Assembly: GCA_963736445.1 (NCBI GenBank)
Contig: CAVTOY010000005.1
Span: forward strand, 62,001-126,000
Source of the DNA: Thiosocius sp963736445
Lineage (GTDB): Bacteria > Pseudomonadota > Gammaproteobacteria > Chromatiales > Chromatiaceae
Direction of reading: 5' to 3'
DNA length: 64,000 bases
Below are positions 44,431 through 53,474 of this stretch, in pieces. The notes under the pieces were generated by a model. The model was given only the letters and a program-made list of their open reading frames with translations, made no database searches and was not told the origin of the DNA. The stretch's first letter is position 1; every line of letters begins with the position of its first letter. The position numbers were made by a program, and so were the translations under genes.

Positions 44431-45615
44431 TCACAGCCCGATCAGGACCGGCTCCAAGGCCTGCAGGCTTTGCAGGTTATGCGCCGGTGCGAACAGGTCG
44501 ATGTACGGCAGCGCCGCCAGCATGCCGCGCGTCCTGGGCTCGTAACCCTCGCGCCCAAGCAGCGGGTTGAGCCAGATCAGTTTGCGACAGCGCTGTTGGA
44601 TGCGGGCCAGCTCGGCGGCCAGCGCCGCCGGCTCACCGGTGTCGAGCCCGTCGCTGACGACGATCACCACACTGCGACTGTTGAGCAGCCGCGCGTAGTC
44701 ATCATTGAACTGCTGCAGGCACTCGCCTATCCGGGTGCCTCCGGACCAACCCTGCGAAATCAGCGCCAGGCTGGTGCGCATTCGCATCAGGTCGGTCTGC
44801 CGCAGTGCCTCGGTAACCGGGACCAGCCGGGTATGGTAGGCAAACGCCGAGGCATCACGAAACGCATTGACGATGCCGCGCGCAAAACGCAGAAACACCT
44901 GGCTGTAGAGTGACATCGAACGACTCACATCGACGATCAGGATCAGGCGCGGCTGGCGCCGGTAGCGGCGCCGATAGACGAGTTCCATCGGCGTACCGCC
45001 AAACTGCAGGCAGTTGCGCAGGGTGCTGCGCAGATGGATGCGCCGACCCTGGCGCTGCACGTGCTGCCGGCGCACCAGGCGGCGCCGCATCTTGCGTGCG
45101 AGGCGTTCGACCAGACGCTCCATCTGGCGCATCTGGCCCGCGTCGACCAGTGTCTGGAAGTCGGCCCTGGCCAGCTGCTCGCCGGCGCTCGCGCCCTCGC
45201 GGCTGCCGTCACCGGCGGCATCGCTCCCGTCACCCGCGACCGCATTGTCTGCCTCCGCCACGCTGCCGTGACTCTTTCGCTCACCGGCCGTTCCGGATTG
45301 CTCGCGTTGCAGCGGTGCGCCGGGCCGTGCCTGATAGCTGCTGCGCAGATTGCTGCGCAGCCAGTAGGCGTCGAACAGCGCATCGAAACGCTCCCAGTCC
45401 TCCTGATCCGAACACAACAGTGCGCGCAATCCCCAGCGCAGACGCTGCGCGTCAAGCAGGCCACAACGCAACGCGACACGCTGCGCATCGATCTCTTCCG
45501 CGACACCGATGCGGAAGTCATTGGCGCGCAACAGGCGCACGAAATCCACCAAGCGGCCCTGCAGCGCCGCAGCGAGCGCATCATCGTAGGATTGTTGCAC
45601 CTTGGCCGACGTCAT
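44431..45615 (-). CDS. coxE: CoxE, von Willebrand factor A domain protein
   Basis: The 394-residue protein has a VWA domain with the MIDAS motif DVSRSMSLYS, TRIGECLQQF and VVIVVSDGLDTGEP in its second half, and a helical first half with a basic linker. CoxE works with the AAA+ ATPase CoxD to complete the active site of CO dehydrogenase. The gene overlaps coxD by 4 bp. Confidence 0.93.
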   Translation of the reverse strand: MTSAKVQQSYDDALAAALQGRLVDFVRLLRANDFRIGVAEEIDAQRVALRCGLLDAQRLRWGLRALLCSDQEDWERFDALFDAYWLRSNLRSSYQARPGAPLQREQSGTAGERKSHGSVAEADNAVAGDGSDAAGDGSREGASAGEQLARADFQTLVDAGQMRQMERLVERLARKMRRRLVRRQHVQRQGRRIHLRSTLRNCLQFGGTPMELVYRRRYRRQPRLILIVDVSRSMSLYSQVFLRFARGIVNAFRDASAFAYHTRLVPVTEALRQTDLMRMRTSLALISQGWSGGTRIGECLQQFNDDYARLLNSRSVVIVVSDGLDTGEPAALAAELARIQQRCRKLIWLNPLLGREGYEPRTRGMLAALPYIDLFAPAHNLQSLQALEPVLIGL

Positions 45616-46511
45616 ACCGCCCTCGCCACCAGACGCTCGACCTCAACGGCATCGAGCTGGGCGCTGTCCTCGCGCGTCTTCAACAGGCACACCAGCGAAT
45701 CCATGACCGTCTGCGGCTCCGCCTCCAGGGTATTGATATCCAGGCGCAGCAGTGCGGCGGCCCAGTCCAGGGTCTCGGCGATGCCGGGTTTCTTGCGCAG
45801 ATCCAGCCTGCGCAGTTCCTGCACGAACGCCACCACCTGGCGCGCCAGCTGCGGTCCGATCTCCGGTACCCGGGCATTGACGATACGCAGCTCCTTGTCG
45901 AATGCCGGGTACTCCACATAGTGGTAAAGACAGCGTCGCCGCAGCGCATCACTGAGCTCGCGGGTGCCGTTGGAGGTCAGCACCACATAAGGCCGGCTGA
46001 CCGCGGTAATGGTCCCAAGCTCCGGAACGCTCACCTGGTAATCTGACAGCAGCTCGAGCAAAAAGGCCTCGAACTCCTCGTCGGCGCGGTCGATCTCGTC
46101 GATCAGCAGCACCGGTGATTTGGCCTGGGTGATCGCCTGCAGCAGCGGGCGTTCGAGCAGATATTTCTTGCTGAAGATCTGGTGTTCGGCGCTGTCGGGG
46201 TCGATCTTGCCCTGCTCGAGCAGCTTGATCGCCAACAGCTGGTGTTGGTAGTTCCACTCATAGACCGCCGCGTTGACATCCAGGCCCTCGTAGCACTGCA
46301 GCCGTATCAGTGGGCAGTCGAACACCTGCGCCAGCACGCGCGCGATCTCGGTCTTGCCGACCCCGGCATCACCCTCCAGAAGCAGCGGCCGCTGCATTTC
46401 CGTGAACAGCAGCAGCGTGGCGCTCAGCCCCCGCTCGGCGATGTAGCCGGCGGAGGCGAGGCGGCCCTGCAGTTCTGCGACCCGATTGTCCCCAGACATG
46501 ACTCTTGTCAT
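45612..46511 (-). CDS. coxD: CoxD, MoxR-type AAA+ ATPase
   Basis: The 299-residue ATPase has Walker A GDAGVGKTE, Walker B VLLIDEIDRADEEFEAF and sensor sequence LTSNGTREL. In Oligotropha CoxD is needed to insert sulfur and copper into CO dehydrogenase. The start may be at 46511 or four codons later at 46499; neither has a strong ribosome site. It lies 12 nt after coxG. Confidence 0.92.
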   Translation of the reverse strand: MTRVMSGDNRVAELQGRLASAGYIAERGLSATLLLFTEMQRPLLLEGDAGVGKTEIARVLAQVFDCPLIRLQCYEGLDVNAAVYEWNYQHQLLAIKLLEQGKIDPDSAEHQIFSKKYLLERPLLQAITQAKSPVLLIDEIDRADEEFEAFLLELLSDYQVSVPELGTITAVSRPYVVLTSNGTRELSDALRRRCLYHYVEYPAFDKELRIVNARVPEIGPQLARQVVAFVQELRRLDLRKKPGIAETLDWAAALLRLDINTLEAEPQTVMDSLVCLLKTREDSAQLDAVEVERLVARAV

Positions 46512-46523
46512 CGGTCGCTGGCT

Positions 46524-47120
46524 TTAGTGGCTGTTGGCCTTCTTGTGCCCGAACAGGCTGCGCAGCATGCCGACGATGACCGACCAGACGAACGCCAAAC
46601 CGTTGACCTCCTTCGGTTGTTCGGCCAGTTCCTCGCGCGCACCCTCGGCGTCGGCGCCCTGTCCCATCGCCACGACGTTGTTGGCGAAGTTCTTGCCGAA
46701 CTGGTTGAGTATCTGATCGGCGACCTGGGTCATCATCCGCCCCCCCAGGCTGGCGGCCTTGCCGGTGACCGCGACCTGCGCCTCGCCCTTGAGCGCACAC
46801 TGGCCCTCGCCTTCCTCAACCACCCAGGCCCGAAGGTCCATGGTGGCCGACGACGATCCCTTGGTGTCCTGGCCGCGGCCGATCAGGTGGAGTTCACGCT
46901 TTTCACTGTCGACCCCCTGAATCTCGATGTCCCCATTGAACGCCATAGTGGCCGGACCGATCTTTGCCTTTACCCGGCCCTTGTAGTTCTTATCATCGAT
47001 GGTCTCGGTGACCTCGGCGCCCGGCATGCAGCCGGCGACCCCGGGGATGTCCTGCAGAAACTGCCAGGCTGTGTTTGCCGATGCGGCAATCGGAAAGGTC
47101 TTGTCCAGTTTGACTTGCAT
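46524..47120 (-). CDS. coxG: CoxG, SRPBCC-domain protein with C-terminal membrane tail
   Basis: The 198-residue protein has the CoxG/SRPBCC core (PIAASANTAWQFLQDIPGVAGCMPGAEVTE, VAVTGKAASLGGRMMTQVADQILNQFG) and a hydrophobic end (LAFVWSVIVGMLRSLFG). CoxG tethers CO dehydrogenase to the membrane and its lipid pocket suggests quinone handling. It follows coxL by 54 nt. Confidence 0.92.
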   Translation of the reverse strand: MQVKLDKTFPIAASANTAWQFLQDIPGVAGCMPGAEVTETIDDKNYKGRVKAKIGPATMAFNGDIEIQGVDSEKRELHLIGRGQDTKGSSSATMDLRAWVVEEGEGQCALKGEAQVAVTGKAASLGGRMMTQVADQILNQFGKNFANNVVAMGQGADAEGAREELAEQPKEVNGLAFVWSVIVGMLRSLFGHKKANSH

Positions 47121-47174
47121 TGTGTTTCTCCCGTACGCCCGTGCCGGACCCTGCCGGTGGGGGCGTATTGCGGT

Positions 47175-49580
47175 TCAGCTATGTTTGTCCAGGCCCAGTT
47201 CGTGGATCTTCTGCCACACGCGATAGGCACTGTGCGGCATGTCCATATGGGTGACGTCAAGATGGGCGAACGCGTCGACGATCGCCGCGGTGAAGCAGGG
47301 GATGCTGCCCACGTGCGGCGACTCGGCCACGCCCTTGGCACCCAGCGGATGGTGTGGCGACGGCGTCACCGTGTAGTCGGTCTCCCAATGCGGCGTCTCG
47401 ACGAAGGTCGGGATGAAGTAGTCCATCAGTGTGTTGCCGAGCAGGTTGCCCTCGGCGTCATAGGGCAGTTCCTGGCCCATCGCGACCGCAAAGCCCTCGT
47501 TCAGGCCGCCGTGGATCTGACCCTCGATGATCATCGGATTGATGCGGGTGCCACAGTCGTCCAGCGCATAGAAGCGGCGGACGTGGGTCTGTCCGGTGTA
47601 TTTGTCGATATCCACCACGCACAGATAGGTGCCGAAGGGATAGGTGAAATTGGGCGGATCGTAGTAGTCGACCGCCTCGAGGCCCATCTCCATGCCCTCG
47701 GGCACACTGTTGTAGGCCGCCCAGGCGACCTCCTTCATGGTCTTTTCCTGACCCGGCACGCCCTTGACCTTGAAGCGGTCTATGTCCCACTCCACGTCAT
47801 TTTCATCGACCTCGAGCAGGTGCGCGGCGATCTTTTGCGCCTTGGCGCGGATCTTACGCGCGGCGACTGCGGTGGCCGCGCCGCCGACCGGCGTCGAGCG
47901 CGAACCATAGGTGCCGAGACCATAGGGTGCGGTGTCGGTATCTCCCTCCTCGATCTGGATCTGATCCGACGACAGGCCGAGTTCGGAGGCGATGATCTGC
48001 GCATAGGTCGTCTGGTGGCCCTGGCCCTGGGTGATGGTCCCCATGCGGGCGATCACACTGCCGGTGGGATGCACCCGGATCTCGGCGCTGTCAAACATAC
48101 CGACCCCTAGGATGTCGCAGGACTTGCTCGGCCCTGCGCCGACGATCTCGGTGAAGGTGACCAGACCGATGCCCATCAGCTCGCCCTTGGCGCGCTTCTC
48201 TGCCTGCTCCTTGCGCAGCCCCTCGTAGTCCACCGCCGCGAGCACCTTGTCCAGGGCCGTATGATAATCGCCGCTGTCCAGTTCCCAGCCGAGCGCAGTC
48301 TCGTAGGGGAACTGCTCGGGTTTGACGAAGTTGCGTCGGCGTATCTCGGCCTTATCGATACCGAGCTTTTGCGCCAGTACATCCATCATCCGTTCTATCA
48401 GATAGATCGCCTCGGTGACCCGGAACGAGCAGCGATAGGCCACCCCGCCCGGCGACTTGTTGGTGTAGACGCCGTCCACTTTGGCGTACGCGGTGGGTAT
48501 GTCGTAAGAGCTGGTCACGATGCTGAAGAAACCCGCAGGCCACTTGGTGGGTTGGGCGTGCGAATTGAAGGCACCGTGGTCGGCCAATACATTCACGCGC
48601 AGGCCCTTGACCCGCCCCTCCTTGTCGGCGGCCAGCTCGCCAGTCATCCAATAGTCGCGCGCCCAGGCCGTGGTCGACAGATGCTCCATGCGATCTTCCA
48701 CCCACTTGACCGGCCGGCCGAGCACGATGGAGGCGACGATCGCCGTCACGTAGCCCGGGTATACGCCGACCTTGTTGCCAAAGCCGCCGCCGATGTCCGG
48801 CGAGACGATGCGCACCTTGTTCTCCGGAATGCCTGAGATCAGGGTCACTACGGTGCGCACCACGTGCGGCGCCTGCGAGGTGATGTAGACCGTCAGGTGT
48901 TCGTTGATCTTGTCGAACGAGGCGACGCAACCGCAGGTCTCCAGCGGGCTGGGGTGGACCCGCGGGTAGTACATCTCCTGGCTGACCGTCACCTCGGAAG
49001 CATCGAAGGCACGCGCCGTGGCCTCCTCGTCACCCACCTCCCAGGAGAAGATGTGGTTCGGGTGACGGCGTGGCCCCTGACCGACGTTGTCCTTGTCTTT
49101 TACGTCTTCACGCAGGATGGGTGCGTCCGGATCCAGGGCCTTGTGGGCATCGACCAGTACCGGGAGAGGTTCGTATTCCACTTCGACGAGGTCCACCGCA
49201 TCTGCGGCGATGTAGCGATCGTCGGCGATGACCACCGCCACCTCCTGGTACTGCATATGGACCTTCTCATCGGCCAATACCGCCTGGACGTCGCCGGCCA
49301 GCGTCGGCATCCAGTGAAGATTGAGCGGCTTGAGATCTTCGGCGGTCAGCACCGCATGCACACCCGGCAGTGCCAGTGCCTTGTCCTTGTTGATACTCTT
49401 CACCCGCGCATGCGCGTAGGGGCTGCGCACCAAGTCGGCGAACAACATGCCGGGCAACTTGATGTCATCGACGTAATTGCCCTTGCCCTGGACGAAGCGC
49501 GGATCTTCCTTGCGCTTGCGCGAACAGCCAATGCCCTGCAGGGCGTCTTCGCGGTTGATGTCTTCTGCTCTCGCTGCCAT
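47175..49580 (-). CDS. coxL: Aerobic CO dehydrogenase large subunit, form I
   Basis: The 801-residue molybdenum subunit has the form I active-site loop AYRCSFR (Cys384 at map position 48429-48431) rather than the AYRGAGR of form II, and the GAKGVAESP motif with the base Glu near the end. Cys384 would bind the copper of the Mo-S-Cu centre. It oxidises CO to CO2 and passes electrons through CoxS and CoxM to the chain. Length matches characterised CoxL proteins. It is third in a coxMSL order, 12 nt after coxS. Confidence 0.97.
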   Translation of the reverse strand: MAARAEDINREDALQGIGCSRKRKEDPRFVQGKGNYVDDIKLPGMLFADLVRSPYAHARVKSINKDKALALPGVHAVLTAEDLKPLNLHWMPTLAGDVQAVLADEKVHMQYQEVAVVIADDRYIAADAVDLVEVEYEPLPVLVDAHKALDPDAPILREDVKDKDNVGQGPRRHPNHIFSWEVGDEEATARAFDASEVTVSQEMYYPRVHPSPLETCGCVASFDKINEHLTVYITSQAPHVVRTVVTLISGIPENKVRIVSPDIGGGFGNKVGVYPGYVTAIVASIVLGRPVKWVEDRMEHLSTTAWARDYWMTGELAADKEGRVKGLRVNVLADHGAFNSHAQPTKWPAGFFSIVTSSYDIPTAYAKVDGVYTNKSPGGVAYRCSFRVTEAIYLIERMMDVLAQKLGIDKAEIRRRNFVKPEQFPYETALGWELDSGDYHTALDKVLAAVDYEGLRKEQAEKRAKGELMGIGLVTFTEIVGAGPSKSCDILGVGMFDSAEIRVHPTGSVIARMGTITQGQGHQTTYAQIIASELGLSSDQIQIEEGDTDTAPYGLGTYGSRSTPVGGAATAVAARKIRAKAQKIAAHLLEVDENDVEWDIDRFKVKGVPGQEKTMKEVAWAAYNSVPEGMEMGLEAVDYYDPPNFTYPFGTYLCVVDIDKYTGQTHVRRFYALDDCGTRINPMIIEGQIHGGLNEGFAVAMGQELPYDAEGNLLGNTLMDYFIPTFVETPHWETDYTVTPSPHHPLGAKGVAESPHVGSIPCFTAAIVDAFAHLDVTHMDMPHSAYRVWQKIHELGLDKHS

Positions 49581-49592
49581 CGTCTTGTCCTT

Positions 49593-50069
49593 TTACGCCT
49601 GTTGCAGTTTCTGTGCGGCGGAGTGCACCGCCTTGATGATGTTCTGGTAGCCCGTACAACGGCACAGGTTGCCTGACATACCCCAGCGGATCTCCTCATC
49701 GGTCGGATTGGGGTTGTCGCGCAGGAAACGGTAGGCGCGCACCAGCATGCCCGGTGTACAGAAACCGCACTGCAGACCGTGCTCCTCGATGAAGGCCTGC
49801 TGCACGGCATGCAGTCCGTCCGCGTCGGCCAAGCCCTCTACCGTCATCACCTCCGAGCCGTTTGCCTGCATGGCCAGCACGGTGCAGGCCTTCACGGAAA
49901 CGCCGTCGAGATCGACGGTGCAGACGCCGCAGTGCGAGGTCTCGCAGCCGATGTGCGTCCCGGTCAGACTCAGGGTCTCGCGGATCGTGTGGACCAGTAG
50001 TTCGCGCGGCTCGACCAGCGCATCGACCTGCTGGCCATTCAGGGAAAATGAGATGGGTTGTTTTGCCAT
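49593..50069 (-). CDS. coxS: CO dehydrogenase small [2Fe-2S] subunit
   Basis: The 158-residue protein carries a plant-type [2Fe-2S] site (CETSHCGVCTVDLDG) and a second, helical-domain site (CGFCTPGM...CRCTGYQN). Both are standard for xanthine-oxidase-family small subunits. It lies 5 nt after coxM. Confidence 0.97.
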   Translation of the reverse strand: MAKQPISFSLNGQQVDALVEPRELLVHTIRETLSLTGTHIGCETSHCGVCTVDLDGVSVKACTVLAMQANGSEVMTVEGLADADGLHAVQQAFIEEHGLQCGFCTPGMLVRAYRFLRDNPNPTDEEIRWGMSGNLCRCTGYQNIIKAVHSAAQKLQQA

Positions 50070-50074
50070 TGCGG

Positions 50075-50938
50075 TCAGCTCCTTGCCCGTGCCAGGGCGT
50101 CGCGGATGGAGCGACGCGCCATCTCCGCCGCCATGTGGGTCTTGTATTCGACGTCACCGCGCAGATCCTCCGCGGGATCGCAGGCCACCATCACCTGCTC
50201 GGCAGCCTGCTCGATCAGCGCCTCGGTGATGACCTGGCCACGCAGCAGGTCTTCGGCGGCCTCGGCGCGGATCGCCATCGGCGCGACATTGGTCAGCCCG
50301 ATGCGGATCTCCCGACAGACATCGCCGTCGAGCGTCAGCACCACCGGGGAGCCCGCGGTCGCGTAGTCGCCCGTCTTACGCTTGAGTTTGTTGTAACCGT
50401 AACCGGTGCCAGTCTTCATCACCGGCACCCGGATCGCCGTAAGCAGCTCATCCTCGCCAAGCCCGGTCCAGTAAGTACCGAGGTAGAAGCCATTCGCAGG
50501 CGTCGTGCGTTCGCCCTCGGGGCCATGGATCACGAACTCGGCGTCCAGCGCCAGCATGACCGCCGGGTGGTCGTTGCCCGGGTCGCCATGCGCGACATCA
50601 CCGCCGACGGTGCCGCGATTGCGGACCTGCGGATCGGCGACCAGCTTTGCCGCATCCACGAGGAGCGGACAGTGCTGTTGCAGGATCTCGGAGGCGATCA
50701 GTTCGTTTTCGGTGGTCATCGCGCCGATCTGAATCACGTCCCCGTCGCGCTCGACGCCCTTGAGCTCCTGCAGGCCGTTGATATCTATAAGGTGTGCCGG
50801 CTCCGCGAACCGCAGTTTCATCATCGGCAGCAGGCTGTGGCCGCCGGCGAGGATCTTGGCGTCTTCGTTCTCGGTCAGCAGACGGATCGCATCCTGAACG
50901 CTGGACGCGGCGTGGTATTCAAAGCCAGATGGGATCAT
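50075..50938 (-). CDS. coxM: CO dehydrogenase medium FAD subunit
   Basis: From the ATG at 50938 (GGGAGGACCA upstream) the protein has 287 residues. FAD-binding motifs are AGGHSLLPMMKLRF and GTVGGDVAHGDPGNDHPA. It takes electrons from the iron-sulfur clusters. The frame that stays open to 51040 adds no family sequence. It is the first gene of the cox operon. Confidence 0.96.
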   Translation of the reverse strand: MIPSGFEYHAASSVQDAIRLLTENEDAKILAGGHSLLPMMKLRFAEPAHLIDINGLQELKGVERDGDVIQIGAMTTENELIASEILQQHCPLLVDAAKLVADPQVRNRGTVGGDVAHGDPGNDHPAVMLALDAEFVIHGPEGERTTPANGFYLGTYWTGLGEDELLTAIRVPVMKTGTGYGYNKLKRKTGDYATAGSPVVLTLDGDVCREIRIGLTNVAPMAIRAEAAEDLLRGQVITEALIEQAAEQVMVACDPAEDLRGDVEYKTHMAAEMARRSIRDALARARS

Positions 50939-51149
50939 TGGTCCTCCCGCAAATTTTTGTTTCGCGACTCGAACTGCAGAGCCCGAAGATGAGTTGCGGA
51001 ATCTGGACGTTTTTTGGGGAAGGGGCAAGGCAGAGCCCACGAGCGGCAGCCGGGCGGCACGAGCTGCGTTATACGCGTCACCAATCGCAAAAACCCCACT
51101 GGAAACAATTGTTTATATAACCTGGGCCGAGTGGTGGTCGCTTGGCCCA
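50939..51149 (-). promoter_or_regulatory. Presumed RcoM-controlled promoter region of the cox operon
   Basis: This 211-nt gap between rcoM and coxM is the obvious place for a CO-responsive promoter. AT-rich tracts (TTATATAAACAATTGTTTCC, GCGTATAACGC) are seen, but I find no consensus -35/-10 pair or sigma-54 site, and I cannot place the RcoM sites. Confidence 0.4.
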
Positions 51150-51878
51150 CTAGGTCAGGCCGAGCATCTCCTTGAGCTCGGTGACCTTGTTGCGGCTGAT
51201 GGGGACCTTGATCCCCTCCTTGTGATCCATGACGATGAAACACTGGTCATCGACCTTCTCGAACGACTTCGCGAACCGAAGGTTGACCAGATGGCTGCGA
51301 TGGACGCGGAAGAAAAAACGCGCGTCGAGACGCTTGTTGAGTTCGGAGATCGACAGGCTGCAAAAATAGTCCTCGCTATCGGTATACAGCGTTGAGTAGC
51401 GGCCATCTGCCTTGATGCAGCAAACCGACTCGAGATCGACCAGCAGCACACGCTTGTCCTTTTGCACCGGCAGCTTGTAGAGCCTGCGCTGCGCGACACC
51501 GGCCGCGTCGCTCGCGGTCGCTTCGCTGGGGCGTGTAGTCAGGTCCGTCAGATCGTAAAACACCATGCAAGTGCCGGCCACACCGTCTTCGCCGTTCATC
51601 TTGGAGACCTTTATCAACAGCATCCGCTCGGGGACATTGATCATCATGGTCACCGGCGGAGGCGACTCGGCGGTATAGGAAGACTGCGCCAACAGCGACT
51701 TCACCTGTTCACGACTCGCCTCCGGATGCATCGCCAGGATGTCCTCGTCGATCAGCTCCCCGGGGCGTGCATTCAGCGTCTCGATCGCGATGCCGTTCAT
51801 GGCGAGGATCCGGTTGTCGTTATCTAGCCACACCATGCCCGGATCAAACTGTTGCAGCGCCTGTTGGATAGTCTCCAA
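51150..51878 (-). CDS. rcoM: RcoM-type CO sensor and transcription activator (PAS-LytTR)
   Basis: The 242-residue protein has an N-terminal PAS domain (FDPGMVWLDNDNRILAMN, then MHPEASREQV, SPPPVTMMINVPERM, LLIKVSKM) and a C-terminal LytTR DNA-binding domain (FFFRVHRSHLVNLRFAKSFE). This closely follows RcoM of Burkholderia. His51 and Met78 line up with the haem ligands His74 and Met104. I find no counterpart to Cys94, the ligand reported for the ferric state. It starts at a TTG. It lies directly upstream of coxM in the same direction and should turn on the cox operon when CO binds. Confidence 0.9.
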   Translation of the reverse strand: METIQQALQQFDPGMVWLDNDNRILAMNGIAIETLNARPGELIDEDILAMHPEASREQVKSLLAQSSYTAESPPPVTMMINVPERMLLIKVSKMNGEDGVAGTCMVFYDLTDLTTRPSEATASDAAGVAQRRLYKLPVQKDKRVLLVDLESVCCIKADGRYSTLYTDSEDYFCSLSISELNKRLDARFFFRVHRSHLVNLRFAKSFEKVDDQCFIVMDHKEGIKVPISRNKVTELKEMLGLT

Positions 51879-52018
51879 AAAACCTGTCCCTGAACTAGCC
51901 TGAAAATCTCACCGGCCGGCCGACGGCTGCCTGGTAAGCGCTTGAACCTGCAACGGCATGAGCAGACGTGCATGCACCTCGAGCAATGACACCCTGTCGT
52001 CGCCGCTGGCCTATCGCG

Positions 52019-53467
52019 TCAGAATCCGCCGCCGGTGCGAAAACCGCCGCCGCCCGTGCCGCCACCGCGCCGCCCGAATCCGCCCCGGCCCAGCTTGCCG
52101 ATGATGTCACCGAGATCGCCCATACCGCCCGTCCACACGGTTCCCCGGCCGAAACCGCCGGACCCGAACCTCGGGTCGGAACGCTGCGGGCGATAGCGTT
52201 GCTGCTCCTGCAGGACCTTCCACAGCATGCCGCGATCCAACATGCCGGCGAGAAACTGCCCCAGCAGCACCGGAATCATCGAATCGTTGGCGAACACCGA
52301 GCCGGTGCGATCGTAACGATGACGTTTGAATTCCAGTCGCAGGGACTCCAGCTCGACGAGCCGTTTTTGCTGTTCGTCGCGCGCGCTCTTCAGGCCGTCG
52401 ACAGAGGTCTGCAGCTGGGTCTTTTCGTCGTCACGCTGGAGCATACGCGCGACGATCACGTCGTCCTCGGGATATGGCGTATTGAACGCAGACAGGCGAA
52501 GCTGCGCCAGATCATCACGCCGCAACTCGTTGGCGAGATATTCGACGGCCTGCCCGGTGAACTCGTCATCGCCCGCGGCGAATCGGGCCTTTTGATCGAG
52601 GAGTGCCCGATACCCCTGCTCGGACTGCTCGATCCGTTGATCGATATCATCGAGAGTCTGCTGCTCCCTGGCCACCTCGTCCTCGCGTGCCGGCAGACCA
52701 TCTGCCGCGCGCGCGCTCTCATCGAGCGCCCTGAGCCGATCAAACGCCGCATCCGCAGATGCCCGGAGGTGATCGGCATGTTCGCGCAGCCGCTGTGGGA
52801 TCTCATTCAGTCGCGCGTAGTTTGCGCGGGCGTCGGCATAGCCGATCAAGCGAGCAACCTTTGCGTCTAGCCAGCGGGCGAGATTACCCGCCCGGTAGTC
52901 TGGCAGGCCGTACTGGCGTTCCCATAGATACACGAAAAGTGGATCGTCGCGATAGGCCTTGCCCTTCTCTTCACGTTCCTGCGCGCTGCGATCGGCCTTG
53001 TCCGCCGCGTGGCGCGCGCGACGCTCGGCCTCCTCCGCGCTCTCCCGCTGTACGCGATAGGCCGGGTCGGATTCCAGCCGTACCTGCGTCTTCGCCTCTG
53101 CCTCGTCGGCGATGCTCACGGCGGCGTCGAGTCGTTCCTCCTGCTGCAGACGCTCGGCCTGATGTTGTTCCCGGACCCGTTCGGCATCGGCTATCTGCTG
53201 CTGCAGCGCAGCGAGTGCGTTGTCGCGCTGGGATAGCAGCGCAACGACCTGTTGTTCGGTGCGGTCGAGCTGCGCGGTCAGATCCTCTCCTGAGAGTCGA
53301 TTCAGTCGGACTTGTGCAAGCTGCCGATAGTCATCTGTTTGGGCAGTTTGCTGCGCCATCAGCTGCTGCGTCAGCTCGCCGATCTCGGCCTCGAGACGGT
53401 CTGTCTGGCCATGCGCCTGCTGCAGCGCCTGATCGATCGACCCCAGCGTTTGGCGACCGGAAATCAT
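52019..53467 (-). CDS. Long coiled-coil protein with Gly-rich tail
   Basis: The 482-residue protein is mostly heptad-like helix (residues 1-160 and 210-370), interrupted near residue 180-225 by a WxRxYGLPDYRAGNLARWLDAKVA segment that may be a small folded unit. The last 55 residues are Gly/Arg/Phe-rich (GSGGFGRGTVWTGG...GGGFRTGGGF). No family is named. It is the third gene of a set with a DUF6384-like membrane protein and a helical protein, spaced 7 nt and overlapping 4 bp. A scaffold or stress role is possible. Confidence 0.75.
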   Translation of the reverse strand: MISGRQTLGSIDQALQQAHGQTDRLEAEIGELTQQLMAQQTAQTDDYRQLAQVRLNRLSGEDLTAQLDRTEQQVVALLSQRDNALAALQQQIADAERVREQHQAERLQQEERLDAAVSIADEAEAKTQVRLESDPAYRVQRESAEEAERRARHAADKADRSAQEREEKGKAYRDDPLFVYLWERQYGLPDYRAGNLARWLDAKVARLIGYADARANYARLNEIPQRLREHADHLRASADAAFDRLRALDESARAADGLPAREDEVAREQQTLDDIDQRIEQSEQGYRALLDQKARFAAGDDEFTGQAVEYLANELRRDDLAQLRLSAFNTPYPEDDVIVARMLQRDDEKTQLQTSVDGLKSARDEQQKRLVELESLRLEFKRHRYDRTGSVFANDSMIPVLLGQFLAGMLDRGMLWKVLQEQQRYRPQRSDPRFGSGGFGRGTVWTGGMGDLGDIIGKLGRGGFGRRGGGTGGGGFRTGGGF

Positions 53468-53474
53468 TCGGACC

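Noticed and set aside
46182..48110. A 642-codon plus-strand frame over coxG and coxL
   Set aside because: Shadow frame; coxL and coxG are unmistakable on the minus strand.
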